A stretch of DNA of 64,000 nucleotides from Clostridium_B lapidicellarium. GTDB lineage: Bacteria > Bacillota > Clostridia > Clostridiales > Clostridiaceae. Below the pieces are notes generated by a model, which saw nothing but the letters and a program-made list of their open reading frames with translations, had not been told where the DNA came from and ran no database searches. The translations under genes were made by a program, and so were the position numbers. Where the stretch lies: positions 1 to 64,000 of the forward strand of contig NZ_JBGFFE010000002.1 in the NCBI RefSeq assembly GCF_041224415.1. The letters are read 5' to 3'. Below, one piece after another: positions 40,773-49,733 of this stretch; within the stretch, counting starts at the first letter, position 1, and every line of letters starts with the position of its first letter.

Positions 40773-42638
40773 TCATTTCACCTCCAATTTTTCGATACCT
40801 GCAAACTTACTACTGTCAAGCAGCTGAAAACTATACATCTTTCCTGCATCTATACTTTCATTAACTGCTGTGCCATCATAAATTGTTTTAAAGTAAAGCC
40901 CATCATCATCTAAAATTAAAACATTATCATCTATTGAATATTTGTATTTATACTTTGAAATAAAATATAAGATTTCGCCTAACTTTTTAATTGAAATTTC
41001 ATGATTTGTACTCATCTGCTTACCGCTGCTAATTGCTGCTGTATCTGCTGTTTTGTGAACACCAAAAACTGAAGTCAAAGGATTCTGCAATTCCGTTTTT
41101 ATATAATTACTCTTTACTTTACTCAAATATAATCCATTCATATTTACAAGTTTTTGTTTTTCAAAACATTCTGCGTGTGGATGTTCTGCACTCAAACCGC
41201 CCTGAAGATTTCTTCCATCTATCATGCATTGAAGATTGAACATAGGTATATTTACTGTACCAGCATCTACTTTTAGAAATACTGCAATGTAGTGTGCCCC
41301 TTGTTGAACTTGTGGAATTCCAAGCGGTATACCTATAACGTTATCCCCTTGTTGTAATTTTTGCTTCGGCATAAATGGAATATCTTTGTTATCTAACTGA
41401 ATTTCTATTGTTATTGTACACAAACTGCTGGCTGTGCAGCACATAGTAAAGTTCATAGATAGATTTGTATCTGCTACTGCCGTTATTCCTAAATATACAG
41501 GTTCAATTGCTGCTGTGCCTATAGCTAAAGCTACTGGATTTGCATAATAAAGCATTGAGCTAAAGGATTCAGCTACCTTATTTCCAAGTTCATCTAATGT
41601 AGTTTTAATATTTGCTGTATCAAGCTGTTTTAATATACTGTCTTTTGGCTGTCCAAGTTCAACTTTAATATTTACACAATTTAAAATATCTCTCTTTACC
41701 TTAATTACAGGTACTTTTACATCAATATTAAAATCTTTATGTCTTACTATAACTAAATCTCCAACATTAACTGTTTGAAGATGTTTGTATTTCTCATATT
41801 CTTTTGTTTTACTGAGTTCAATAAAATCCACATCAATATTTACCCTGCTTAAACCTATTACAGTGGCTGATTCTTTAGCAAGTGCTCTTAAAGTAACTTC
41901 ATCTCCAGCATCTTTAAATTCAACCTTCTTTATAATAGGGAATGGTGGATATGCATCACTATTCCAGTTGGGAACACTGATATATTTTTCAGTAAGTTTT
42001 ATACCATTTTTTCCTACAGGGTAAAGCTTAGTTGCAACACTTGTAGTATCTATATTAAATTTCAAACCTGCTATATTTTTACCTTGTGCAATCAATACTC
42101 CTGCATCTTTTTCTATGGCTTTCAATATTTTAATATCAAAGTTATCTCTTTTTAATTCACCACAGCCCCATATATTAATTATTAAAAATATGGCTTCTAC
42201 AGGATTTTTTTCTTCAACATTAATTGTATTTGCAGTTATAATATCACTGTCTGCTGTATATATGGTTATCAAATCTCCTACTAAAGATTTCTGCATGGCT
42301 GTTTTTACACTGCAGTTTTCAGCCTTCATATTTTCTATAAAATAATAGGAAAGATCATAAAAGATATGCTTTGCCCATACTTTAATAACATTTTTGCCAT
42401 CACTGCTTTTCTCTACTTTATATATTCTAAAAAGCTGACCCTCTGCCTTGATAATATTCCACTCAACCAGATACTTCGACTTTTTAGAATTAGCAGGATA
42501 CTCTAGCTCTAATGAATAATCTCCATTTAGTTCTTCAGTAATATAACAGCTTATGGCTTCACTTAAGATTCCAATACCATTGTTATCAAAGTTTCCTTTA
42601 GTAGTTTTCTTATCGTAGATGCATATCATTACAACCAC
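40773..42638 (-). CDS. Phage minor structural / tail-associated protein (Tal-like)
   Basis: This 621-aa protein has the N-terminal phage minor structural domain (ICIYDKKTTKGNFDNNGIG, ELNGDYSLELEYP, FRIYKVEKSSDGKNVIKVWA) seen in siphophage tail-tip proteins after Dit. No peptidase or glycosidase motif is obvious in the C-terminal half. It overlaps Dit by 10 nt. Confidence 0.84.
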   Translation of the reverse strand: MVVMICIYDKKTTKGNFDNNGIGILSEAISCYITEELNGDYSLELEYPANSKKSKYLVEWNIIKAEGQLFRIYKVEKSSDGKNVIKVWAKHIFYDLSYYFIENMKAENCSVKTAMQKSLVGDLITIYTADSDIITANTINVEEKNPVEAIFLIINIWGCGELKRDNFDIKILKAIEKDAGVLIAQGKNIAGLKFNIDTTSVATKLYPVGKNGIKLTEKYISVPNWNSDAYPPFPIIKKVEFKDAGDEVTLRALAKESATVIGLSRVNIDVDFIELSKTKEYEKYKHLQTVNVGDLVIVRHKDFNIDVKVPVIKVKRDILNCVNIKVELGQPKDSILKQLDTANIKTTLDELGNKVAESFSSMLYYANPVALAIGTAAIEPVYLGITAVADTNLSMNFTMCCTASSLCTITIEIQLDNKDIPFMPKQKLQQGDNVIGIPLGIPQVQQGAHYIAVFLKVDAGTVNIPMFNLQCMIDGRNLQGGLSAEHPHAECFEKQKLVNMNGLYLSKVKSNYIKTELQNPLTSVFGVHKTADTAAISSGKQMSTNHEISIKKLGEILYFISKYKYKYSIDDNVLILDDDGLYFKTIYDGTAVNESIDAGKMYSFQLLDSSKFAGIEKLEVK

Positions 42639-43336
42639 CGCCAGTTTGGTAAAAGCTCAACTTTAGTAACATTTCCACTCCATTCTATAATATTTTCACC
42701 AGGCTTCATTTTTAAGAATTCACCTGACATATTCCCATTTAAATTGTTTCCGGCATCATCATAGCAGTCTTGTATAACTGAATCTACTATGATTTTTTCA
42801 GATACACCTTTAAGACTTATCTGCTGCCCATTTATTTTAAAAGCTATATCACCAGAACCATAAATACTTATTACAGGCTCACTTTCAATAGTTCCCGGAT
42901 TATTTATAGTAGTTTCAGCTTTAATTATGTTTACTATATTATTTTCTACTGCATATTTAAAAGGTCTGCAGTTAAATATTATAGGGAACTCACTAAAATA
43001 TTTATAAACTTGTTTAAAATCAATAGCATTTACAACTTGAGCAATGTATTTTTTATCCTCTTGAAAACTAAATATCAAATTACTTTCACCCGTTTTAAAA
43101 AGCCAGGCTGTTATATCATCAATTTTATCTGCAATATTTTCTCTATCTTTTACTGAACACTCAACGGTTAGTGTTATATCATCATAGGTTTTTTCATCAA
43201 ACCTTAAATTAGAATTTCTTCCGGGAATATTTATTGTACTTACTCTGCGTTTAGGAGAAGGAATACCTGGTCTTTGAGATATTAAAATGCCAAAGTCATC
43301 GTAACTATTCTTACCACCGAAATTAAAACTAAGCAC
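42629..43336 (-). CDS. Distal tail protein Dit
   Basis: This 235-aa protein of the Sipho_tail family opens with NFGGKNSYDDFGILISQRPG and has RRVSTINIPGRNSNLRFDEKTYDDITLT, the pattern of the Dit hub domain. Its C-terminal galectin-like part is rich in strands. One base separates it from the tape-measure gene. Confidence 0.87.
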   Translation of the reverse strand: MLSFNFGGKNSYDDFGILISQRPGIPSPKRRVSTINIPGRNSNLRFDEKTYDDITLTVECSVKDRENIADKIDDITAWLFKTGESNLIFSFQEDKKYIAQVVNAIDFKQVYKYFSEFPIIFNCRPFKYAVENNIVNIIKAETTINNPGTIESEPVISIYGSGDIAFKINGQQISLKGVSEKIIVDSVIQDCYDDAGNNLNGNMSGEFLKMKPGENIIEWSGNVTKVELLPNWRWL

Positions 43337-43337
43337 A

Positions 43338-46175
43338 CTAAACTCCTCCCTTCCCCATAGAGATTTTCTGTCTATAAAACTCTAGTTCATAAGCAAGCTG
43401 TTCTATATCTTTTTCAGTGTAATTATTAAAATTTTCTATATGCAAAATAATTCCGTTTCTATTACCTATGTTTTCACTCTCTTTTAGGCTATTGTTATAG
43501 GGTACTGCCATTTCTGCTATACTAGAGTTCACTTTCATATCTAATGACAATCCATTTACAGCTTCAGCAACAATGTGTTTGCTCTTATTTATTCCTTCAG
43601 CTAAACCAGCCATAAAATCCGGCATCCATTTTTCATAGTCGGTAAGTGGTCCTTCATCCGGAACTGAAAAATGAAGATAACTTCTTATTTTAGCTGCTAA
43701 TGCACTTACTGCATCTTCAACACTGCCTACAGCAGACCATATGCCATTTACAATTCCATTTACAAAATCTGCTCCATAGCTCCATGCTATACCCGGTAAA
43801 CTTGCCAGATAATTTAATGCATTACTAATGCCATTTTCTATGGAACTTCTTACATTTCCTATAGTACTTTCTACTCCTTCTCTCATTCTTGTAAACATGC
43901 TAGATCCATAACTATAAAGTTTCTCTGGGAGTTCAGCAAACCAATTTAAAAGAGCATTCCAAATGTTTATAGCTCCTTCTTTTATATTAGTACACAGGTT
44001 TATTACAGTTTCTTTTAATTTAGTCCAAGCATTTTCTCCACTTTGCTTTATACTATTCCATAAAGTTTCTATATAATTTTTAAAATCATTCCAAATAGTT
44101 TTAGCTGTACTTGATATTGCTTTCCATATTGAAGAGCAAAATGCTGATATAGCTTGCAAAGCTCCAGTGAAAATTTGCTGTATGCCCTTCCATATTTCAG
44201 AAAAAGCATTTTTTAAGTTATTCCATATTCCTTGGGCATCAGAACTTAGTTTTTTAAAGTTACCTGTTACTGCGTCTAAAATTAAAAGAACTGCTCCAAG
44301 AAATATATTTTTAATAACTTCCCATATGCCTGTAAAATAACTTTTAAGCCCATTAAATATATTATTTATTCCAGTGGACATACTTCCAAATTTACTACTT
44401 ATGAATGTAGTTATAGCTGTTAAAACATTGTTAAATGTATTACTTATATTAGTCCATATATTTGTAAAAAAAGTACCTATAGATGTGAATGTACTTGTTA
44501 CAGTAGTTTTTATCCAATTCCAGGTTGCACCTAATCCAGCTTTAATAGTATCCCAATGTTTTACAATTTCTAAGGGTATACCTATAAAAGGAGCTATTAC
44601 AACTAATATTTCAGTACCCCACTTGCTAAAAAACTCCTTTAGCCAGTTCCAAAAATTATTAAATGTAGTTTTAATTCCATTCCAGAGATCACTAAAGAAT
44701 TTCTTTATGGGTTCCCAATTTTTTATGATTAGATAAGCAGCTGCAGCTATGGCTGTTATTCCTACAAGAATACCAAAAGCCAGCGGATTTATTTTAAAGA
44801 TTGCTTCAAAAATCCCTCCTATTTTAGATAGTCCCTGCAGTCCTTCTACTGCTTTTTTTATATTGCTTACTCCTGTAATTATATCCGTTACAAACTTAGC
44901 TATCTTTAACTCCCCTAATACAGCAACAATACCTATTATAATTGCTTTTGTTAATTCCCCATGCTTGGCTATAAAATCAAATAAATTCTTGATAATTGGT
45001 GTTATTACTGCCCCCATTGTCTTTACTACACTAGCAATACTGTTTACTGCATCCTGTATAGTTTTTTTATTATCAGATATAACTTTTCCTAAACTTGTGA
45101 ATAAATTACTTATAACTGGGAGTACTGCACTTGCTATTGGTAATAAAACTTGAGCCATAACCATTGAAAATTGGCTCATTTCCATTTTCAGTACTTTCAT
45201 TTGTACAGCTTGTTCATGAGCTTCTTTTGGGTCCACACCAAAACCTTTAACTTTGCTTGCGGCCTCTGAAGCTTCTGTATAATCCTGCAAGATTGGTATT
45301 AATTCTTGTCCTTTTGCACCTAATACTTGTGCTACAAAAGCCTCTTCATTTCCACTTGCAGCTGCTTTTTGATATCCTTCAGATAATTTTTTAAGCTGCT
45401 CAGGCATAGGGAGTAATTTACCATTTGCATCTGTAAGTTTTATTCCAAATTCCTCTAGTGACTTTGTTGTTGCGTTACCATTTCTACCCGCACCTTCTAT
45501 ACCTTTATCCAACCTTAACATTGTAGATATAAATGGTTGTGTATCTGTATCAGTTATTTTCAACATTTTATTAAGATTACCAGCTTCGGATGCAGTTATT
45601 CCTAATTTTTGCGAAAGTTTATATGTAGCATCTCCGCTTTCAACTGCCTTCTCTGTTAAAGCAAATAACCCCAGTCCACCGGCAAGAGTAGTACCTACTC
45701 CAATTGCTGCACTTTTAATACCATTAAATGCACCTGAAACATGTGTATGCATTTTAGTCATGGAAGCTTGTATACCACTTCCCAGTTTATTTGTGGCAGC
45801 AGACTCTTTTTCCATCTCTTTAGTTGTTTTTCCTAGTTCTGTCTCCATATTAGAAAGTGCTTGTTTAGCTTTATTAAGTTTTATTTCAAGTTCTTGAGTG
45901 GCTTTACTGTCTTTGCCCTTTGTCTGAGCACTTTTAATATAGGCTTGCTCTAGTGCACTTACTTTTTGTTTTTGAAGTTCCATTTGTCTAGAAAGGCTTT
46001 CCTCTTTTAATTTAAGCCCTTCAATTCCCTTTGCATTTTCTCCAAGAGCTGCTGTGTTAGCTTTAAACTCACTGTCAAGAACTCTAAGATTTCTATTAAT
46101 ACTGCTTATACCATTTTGGAAACCCGAACTATCTAGACCTATTTTTACAGCTAAACTTCCAAGTTCTTCTGCCAC
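43338..46175 (-). CDS. Tail tape measure protein
   Basis: This 945-aa protein has an N-terminal coiled coil (about 45-125), a glycine-rich hydrophobic segment (about 150-175), a central membrane-like region (about 330-480) and many Trp-rich repeats of the form WNxIKxxxxxxWxxI (about 490-740). Its length predicts a tail of roughly 140 nm by the usual 1.5 Å per residue rule. It follows the gpG/gpGT chaperone genes. Confidence 0.92.
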   Translation of the reverse strand: MAEELGSLAVKIGLDSSGFQNGISSINRNLRVLDSEFKANTAALGENAKGIEGLKLKEESLSRQMELQKQKVSALEQAYIKSAQTKGKDSKATQELEIKLNKAKQALSNMETELGKTTKEMEKESAATNKLGSGIQASMTKMHTHVSGAFNGIKSAAIGVGTTLAGGLGLFALTEKAVESGDATYKLSQKLGITASEAGNLNKMLKITDTDTQPFISTMLRLDKGIEGAGRNGNATTKSLEEFGIKLTDANGKLLPMPEQLKKLSEGYQKAAASGNEEAFVAQVLGAKGQELIPILQDYTEASEAASKVKGFGVDPKEAHEQAVQMKVLKMEMSQFSMVMAQVLLPIASAVLPVISNLFTSLGKVISDNKKTIQDAVNSIASVVKTMGAVITPIIKNLFDFIAKHGELTKAIIIGIVAVLGELKIAKFVTDIITGVSNIKKAVEGLQGLSKIGGIFEAIFKINPLAFGILVGITAIAAAAYLIIKNWEPIKKFFSDLWNGIKTTFNNFWNWLKEFFSKWGTEILVVIAPFIGIPLEIVKHWDTIKAGLGATWNWIKTTVTSTFTSIGTFFTNIWTNISNTFNNVLTAITTFISSKFGSMSTGINNIFNGLKSYFTGIWEVIKNIFLGAVLLILDAVTGNFKKLSSDAQGIWNNLKNAFSEIWKGIQQIFTGALQAISAFCSSIWKAISSTAKTIWNDFKNYIETLWNSIKQSGENAWTKLKETVINLCTNIKEGAINIWNALLNWFAELPEKLYSYGSSMFTRMREGVESTIGNVRSSIENGISNALNYLASLPGIAWSYGADFVNGIVNGIWSAVGSVEDAVSALAAKIRSYLHFSVPDEGPLTDYEKWMPDFMAGLAEGINKSKHIVAEAVNGLSLDMKVNSSIAEMAVPYNNSLKESENIGNRNGIILHIENFNNYTEKDIEQLAYELEFYRQKISMGKGGV

Positions 46176-46188
46176 TCTCTCGCCTTCT

Positions 46189-46389
46189 TTACAATATATT
46201 TAAAACGGCATCTAAATTCTGCTTGTATTTCTTATTTGCCCTGTAAATTAAAATGTCAAAGTAATAAAATATATCCATTTCATCAACATCATTTAGTGTC
46301 CATCCCTGTTCTAAAAGTTTAGAATAAATCTCCTTTATAAAATCAAGCGGAGACAGCTTTTCATCACTACCTCCGCTTACTTGTTTGGG
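46189..46389 (-). CDS. gpT part of the tail assembly chaperone (-1 frameshift product)
   Basis: This frame is reached by a -1 ribosomal slip at CCCAAAC (46389-46383) two codons before the gpG stop. It then runs QVSGGSDEKLSPLDFIKEI to QNLDAVLNIL and stops at 46189. The QGWTLNDVDEMDIFYYFDI block is typical of gpT extensions. The gpGT fusion would be about 157 aa. It has no start codon of its own. Confidence 0.85.
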   Translation of the reverse strand, partial: PKQVSGGSDEKLSPLDFIKEIYSKLLEQGWTLNDVDEMDIFYYFDILIYRANKKYKQNLDAVLNIL

Positions 46390-46661
46390 AATTCCTTTAA
46401 CTTGTTTCCTAGATTTCCTACTATACCATTTATACTATTATTAAGAGTTTCTATAAGTTTATCTGCATCCAGTCCATCATAAAAATTATCTCTACTAAAC
46501 TTATTTCCATATAAATCTACTATAAAATCCACGAGTCCATCTAAATCTTTTGTCTTCATGTTACTAAAATCTATATTTTCATTAATTTCAATAGCCTTTC
46601 TAAGCATCCTCGTTTTAACTTTAGGCATTACATATGTTTTATTGTTCAATACTATCTCCAC
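46377..46661 (-). CDS. Tail assembly chaperone gpG
   Basis: This 94-aa protein lies between the major tail protein and the tape measure, the fixed position of gpG. It is acidic and helical (MRKAIEINENIDFSN-like start after MLR; LVDFIVDLYGNKF). Near its end it carries a canonical slippery heptamer giving gpGT. It protects and loads the tape measure protein during tail assembly. Confidence 0.85.
   Translation of the reverse strand: MEIVLNNKTYVMPKVKTRMLRKAIEINENIDFSNMKTKDLDGLVDFIVDLYGNKFSRDNFYDGLDADKLIETLNNSINGIVGNLGNKLKEFPNK
46383..46389 (-). promoter_or_regulatory. Programmed -1 frameshift site CCCAAAC
   Basis: In the gpG frame the codons are C-CCA-AAC, so both tRNAs can re-pair as CCC-AAA after a -1 shift. 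The gpG stop TAA is two codons downstream, and a purine-rich stretch follows. This matches the lambda gpG/gpT mechanism. Confidence 0.85.
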
Positions 46662-46707
46662 ATTCTATCCCTCCCAGAAATTAACATGGCTCTTCCAAAT
46701 TTTTAAT

Positions 46708-47538
46708 TTAACCTGCAGTATATGCTGATGTTGAACTTAATACTAACCCTGCTGGTCTATTATTTTCTGTATCTGCCTTTACCCTTACCTGTACTTTTCC
46801 TATAACATAACTGCTATTTCCAACACTTTGTGGATTCGCTGTTGCTGCTGACCACGTTGCTCCACCATCTGTGCTGTATTCATAATCTGATGCTTTATCA
46901 TATCCGCTAACATTAGTCCATCCAAAAGTATTAGCTGTATCATCCTGTACTGGATTAGTTGGTGCCGCTGGTATACTTATTAGTTTATACACACTGCCAA
47001 ACCATGTGGCTCCACCTGTAAATCCACTATCTTCGTCAGCTGTATATTTCCACTTACCATCTGTTCTTGTAACAAATGTGCCTTTAATTTTAGGTGTCTG
47101 GAATTTTGTTTTATCTTCCTGTGATGAATGTTCTTCTTCCGGTTCACTAAATTTACCTTTAAGAAGCCATACATATCTATACTTTCCATTAGCTTTTTTA
47201 ATTTTAAAACCTACAGCAACATATGGTGCTGAATCTTGAACATCTGAACACATTACTTTAGTTGCTGAATCGATCTTGTGTCCTAAAAGTTCTGCCTGTA
47301 CTTCAAGTGGTAGATCCTGCGTTTCAATTTCTACATCTATCTCACCTAATGATGTAGCTGTTTCTACAGCTCTATTATCAGCATATAACGTATCTGAATT
47401 ACTCTTTGGATTTATCTTTACATTTATTGCTGGTGAAATTAAAGCCGGTTTATCATAAACTGCAGTTACTTCATCTGTTAAAACAGCATAAACTAAATTT
47501 TCTACTCCTATAGGAGCACTATTTACTATTCCTGACAT
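46708..47538 (-). CDS. Major tail protein with C-terminal Ig-like domain
   Basis: This 276-aa protein has an N-terminal phi13/TP901-type tail tube domain (GVENLVYAVLTDEV; LYADNRAVETATSLGEIDVEI) and a C-terminal Ig/fibronectin-like domain (about 190-276; ASDYEYSTDGGATWSAA). Such domains decorate the tail surface and are often optional. ATG at the head of the tail module, 3 nt after the tail terminator gene. Confidence 0.87.
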   Translation of the reverse strand: MSGIVNSAPIGVENLVYAVLTDEVTAVYDKPALISPAINVKINPKSNSDTLYADNRAVETATSLGEIDVEIETQDLPLEVQAELLGHKIDSATKVMCSDVQDSAPYVAVGFKIKKANGKYRYVWLLKGKFSEPEEEHSSQEDKTKFQTPKIKGTFVTRTDGKWKYTADEDSGFTGGATWFGSVYKLISIPAAPTNPVQDDTANTFGWTNVSGYDKASDYEYSTDGGATWSAATANPQSVGNSSYVIGKVQVRVKADTENNRPAGLVLSSTSAYTAG

Positions 47539-47541
47539 AAC

Positions 47542-47874
47542 TTACTGTCCCCCTTCCATCTGAATAAAAAATCTTATTGCCTTATGATATATTTTAGTAT
47601 CACTTTCAAATAAATCAGCCGCAGAAGTTCTCATAAACCCTGCGGCTTTCATAGCGTTTTTTACTTTTTCTACAATCTCTGTATAATCATTTTTGCTCCA
47701 TACATCTACCTGAATATAAAAACCTGTAGCTTTTTCTTCATTATCAGCATACTGCTCACCCTGTTCTAGATAATTAAAAAAGGTTATATAAGTATTTTCT
47801 TTTCCTTTATATTTTTGAAATGAAACAGGTACTTTAAGAGGTTTTAAAGCTTCTACTACTAATTTGTTTATCAC
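47542..47874 (-). CDS. Tail terminator-like protein
   Basis: This 110-aa protein is of the DUF3168-like tail completion type (VSFQKYKGKENTYITFFNYL; YIQVDVWSKNDYTEIVEKV). It sits between the HK97 gp10-like and major tail genes, the usual place of the tail terminator. It overlaps the gp10-like gene by 4 nt. Confidence 0.78.
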   Translation of the reverse strand: MINKLVVEALKPLKVPVSFQKYKGKENTYITFFNYLEQGEQYADNEEKATGFYIQVDVWSKNDYTEIVEKVKNAMKAAGFMRTSAADLFESDTKIYHKAIRFFIQMEGGQ

Positions 47875-48260
47875 TTTAATCCTTCCCTCAAAGTTTCAGC
47901 TATAATTTCTTTTATTGTATTTTTATTTTTCTCATAAGCAGGCTGGAGGAAAGGATGGGCTGCTCTCTTACTAGTACCGAATTCAATAAACTTTCCATAA
48001 AATATTTCTGAATTATCTCCTTTATCTACACCTACAAAAATGTATTTTATCCCCTCTTTCTTTTTTACATTGGTTATCTTAAGACCTTTTTTAAGTTTCC
48101 CAGTCCTCACAGGAACATTTGCTTTTGCATCTTCAAGTACGGGTTCTGCCGCATTTTTTAATGCTTTATTTTCAAGTCTTCCTACATTTGAACCTATTTG
48201 TTGGAGCCTATTTAATATTTCATCAACACCCGTAAGTTCTATATTAGCCACTATTCTCAA
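47871..48260 (-). CDS. HK97 gp10-like head-tail protein
   Basis: This 129-aa protein has the HK97-gp10 family pattern: VDEILNRLQQIG, NVPVRTGKLKKGLKI, YGKFIEFGTSKRAAHPFLQPA. It is a head-tail connector or tail completion protein. It overlaps the adaptor gene by 17 nt. Confidence 0.86.
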   Translation of the reverse strand: MRIVANIELTGVDEILNRLQQIGSNVGRLENKALKNAAEPVLEDAKANVPVRTGKLKKGLKITNVKKKEGIKYIFVGVDKGDNSEIFYGKFIEFGTSKRAAHPFLQPAYEKNKNTIKEIIAETLREGLK

Positions 48261-48570
48261 CCTCCAAAGCTTTTATTTCTATATATTTGTTTCTATATTT
48301 AATGTTATCTATGAAAGTTATATTGTACTGTTTATCTTCAAATAATATCCTCATATCACCTGTTATACCTTGTAGATACCTTATAGTAAACTTAACAGTT
48401 TTTTCTGCCTGCACAGCTGCAGCTGCAAAATATTCTCTTCCTATCAGATTTGATACTGCTGCCCAAACAGTTAAGTAATCCCCCCATACTTCAACTTCAA
48501 ATCCGTTTTCATTTGTAGTTGTTGTAAGTTTTTGAAAGGTTATTTTATGTTTCAATTCCTCAGTTCTCAT
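48244..48570 (-). CDS. Head closure / head-tail adaptor
   Basis: This 108-aa protein matches the phage head-tail joining family (MRTEELKHKITFQKLTTT; VWAAVSNLIGREYFAA; IKYRNKYIEIKALEV). It closes the head after packaging and binds the tail. It overlaps the gp6-like gene by 4 nt. Confidence 0.85.
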   Translation of the reverse strand: MRTEELKHKITFQKLTTTTNENGFEVEVWGDYLTVWAAVSNLIGREYFAAAAVQAEKTVKFTIRYLQGITGDMRILFEDKQYNITFIDNIKYRNKYIEIKALEVENSG

Positions 48571-49139
48571 ACTGGTATCACTCTATTCATACTTAATAAT
48601 GAATTTCTTGCTTCTTCAATCTTAGTTCTTTCATCAGGCTTATAATCGTCATAAAGAAGTCTCATGTGGAGGATCATTGCCCATTTAACTGTTTCAGGAA
48701 CATCTACTCCTGTATTTCCAAAGCCAGCTGTAAATCTTACTCTTACAGCATTAACAGATTGTAATGCTATTGTTGGCCATAGCTTACAGTATCCAAGTAC
48801 AATTCTGTTAACAAAGCTATCTGTATCAACAATATAGTTACTTGAATCAAATATATATTCCTGCCCATTTGTATCATAATATTTAATATTTTCTACACTT
48901 TGAACTGGTGAACAGTTTTTAAATGAAATATAATTATCATTTGGAAAAGAATCTAATACCATTTCTAAAGTCTGGGTAATGTATTTTCTGTTTTGAAAAT
49001 CCTCACAGAATTCTCTAGCCTGCTTGATCATACTGAGCAAAATAATATCATCATCACTTCCGGTTACTCTTAAATGATGTTTTGCTTCCTCCAAAGTTAT
49101 AGGTTCAGCTGCAGGTGGTGTTATAATTTTTAAAGCCAT
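48567..49139 (-). CDS. Head-tail connector, gp6/QLRG-like
   Basis: This 190-aa protein has the phage connector pattern: EPITLEEAKHHLRVTGSDDD, MIKQAREFCEDFQNRKYI, and a C-terminal KWAMILHMRLLYDDYKP. It forms the first ring below the portal. A terminator upstream (49161-49175) separates it from the capsid genes. Confidence 0.87.
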   Translation of the reverse strand: MALKIITPPAAEPITLEEAKHHLRVTGSDDDIILLSMIKQAREFCEDFQNRKYITQTLEMVLDSFPNDNYISFKNCSPVQSVENIKYYDTNGQEYIFDSSNYIVDTDSFVNRIVLGYCKLWPTIALQSVNAVRVRFTAGFGNTGVDVPETVKWAMILHMRLLYDDYKPDERTKIEEARNSLLSMNRVIPV

Positions 49140-49160
49140 AAAATCACCCCAAAAACAAAA

Positions 49161-49175
49161 GAGCCTAGATGGCTC
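49161..49175 (-). terminator. Terminator between capsid and connector genes
   Basis: Minus strand GAGCC-atcta-GGCTC followed by TTTTGTTTTT, 22 nt after the stop of the 153-aa structural gene. It probably sets high capsid to connector transcript ratios. Confidence 0.78.
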
Positions 49176-49197
49176 CCAAAATCTAATTACCTAATAT

Positions 49198-49659
49198 CTA
49201 ATTTTTTTCATCCTCAGCATATTTATTTTCCAATATAAATTCGCCACTTGCAAAGTTTGTAGCTTGTGAACTAGCTCCAATTCTCACATTTAAACAAGTG
49301 AACCCATTATTTATATCAAGTTTAGCTGGATCAACGTGAAATATTACCTGCTTATTCTTTGCAGTATTTGCTACAGTATAACTTACTCCATCTGCTTGCC
49401 TTACTAATGTATCACTTGCTGAAACATCTTCATTTGCAAGAATAGGAACATCATTTGCTAAAGGCTTTGCACCAGTTCCTTCTATATCTTGTGCCTGATA
49501 TAAAGGAATTTGTGTTGTATGCCCCACTGTTTGAGCTAGATTTACAACAACTGTTGCTGTAATAGAATTCTTTAAAGTTACATAATTACTTGTTATTGCA
49601 GCATTTGTTGTTTTAGGTTCAAATGCTTGTATTAATTTATATTTTTCAATTAATGTCAT
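49198..49659 (-). CDS. Predicted head decoration or structural protein
   Basis: This 153-aa protein has beta-rich, Ala/Thr/Val-rich sequence (KNSITATVVVNLAQTVGHTT; FTCLNVRIGASSQATNFASG). Its abundance-type ribosome site (GAAGGAGGAAAA) and position after the capsid gene suggest a capsid decoration protein. It is separated from the capsid gene by the 331-aa moron. No named family is recognised. Confidence 0.6.
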   Translation of the reverse strand: MTLIEKYKLIQAFEPKTTNAAITSNYVTLKNSITATVVVNLAQTVGHTTQIPLYQAQDIEGTGAKPLANDVPILANEDVSASDTLVRQADGVSYTVANTAKNKQVIFHVDPAKLDINNGFTCLNVRIGASSQATNFASGEFILENKYAEDEKN

Positions 49660-49685
49660 AATTCATTTTCCTCCTTCAAATAACT

Positions 49686-49707
49686 AAGGCAGCACTAAGG
49701 CTGCCTT
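49686..49707 (-). terminator. Hairpin after the 331-aa moron
   Basis: AAGGCAGC / GCTGCCTT with a 6-nt loop, 27 nt after the moron stop. No strong T-run follows, so it may be a partial terminator or an RNA-stabilising hairpin. Confidence 0.55.
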
Positions 49708-49733
49708 ACTTTAAAATTTGCATTAGATTAATT

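Noticed and set aside
46980..47189. Alternative frame in the major tail protein gene
   Set aside because: It lies within a coding gene and lacks a start signal.
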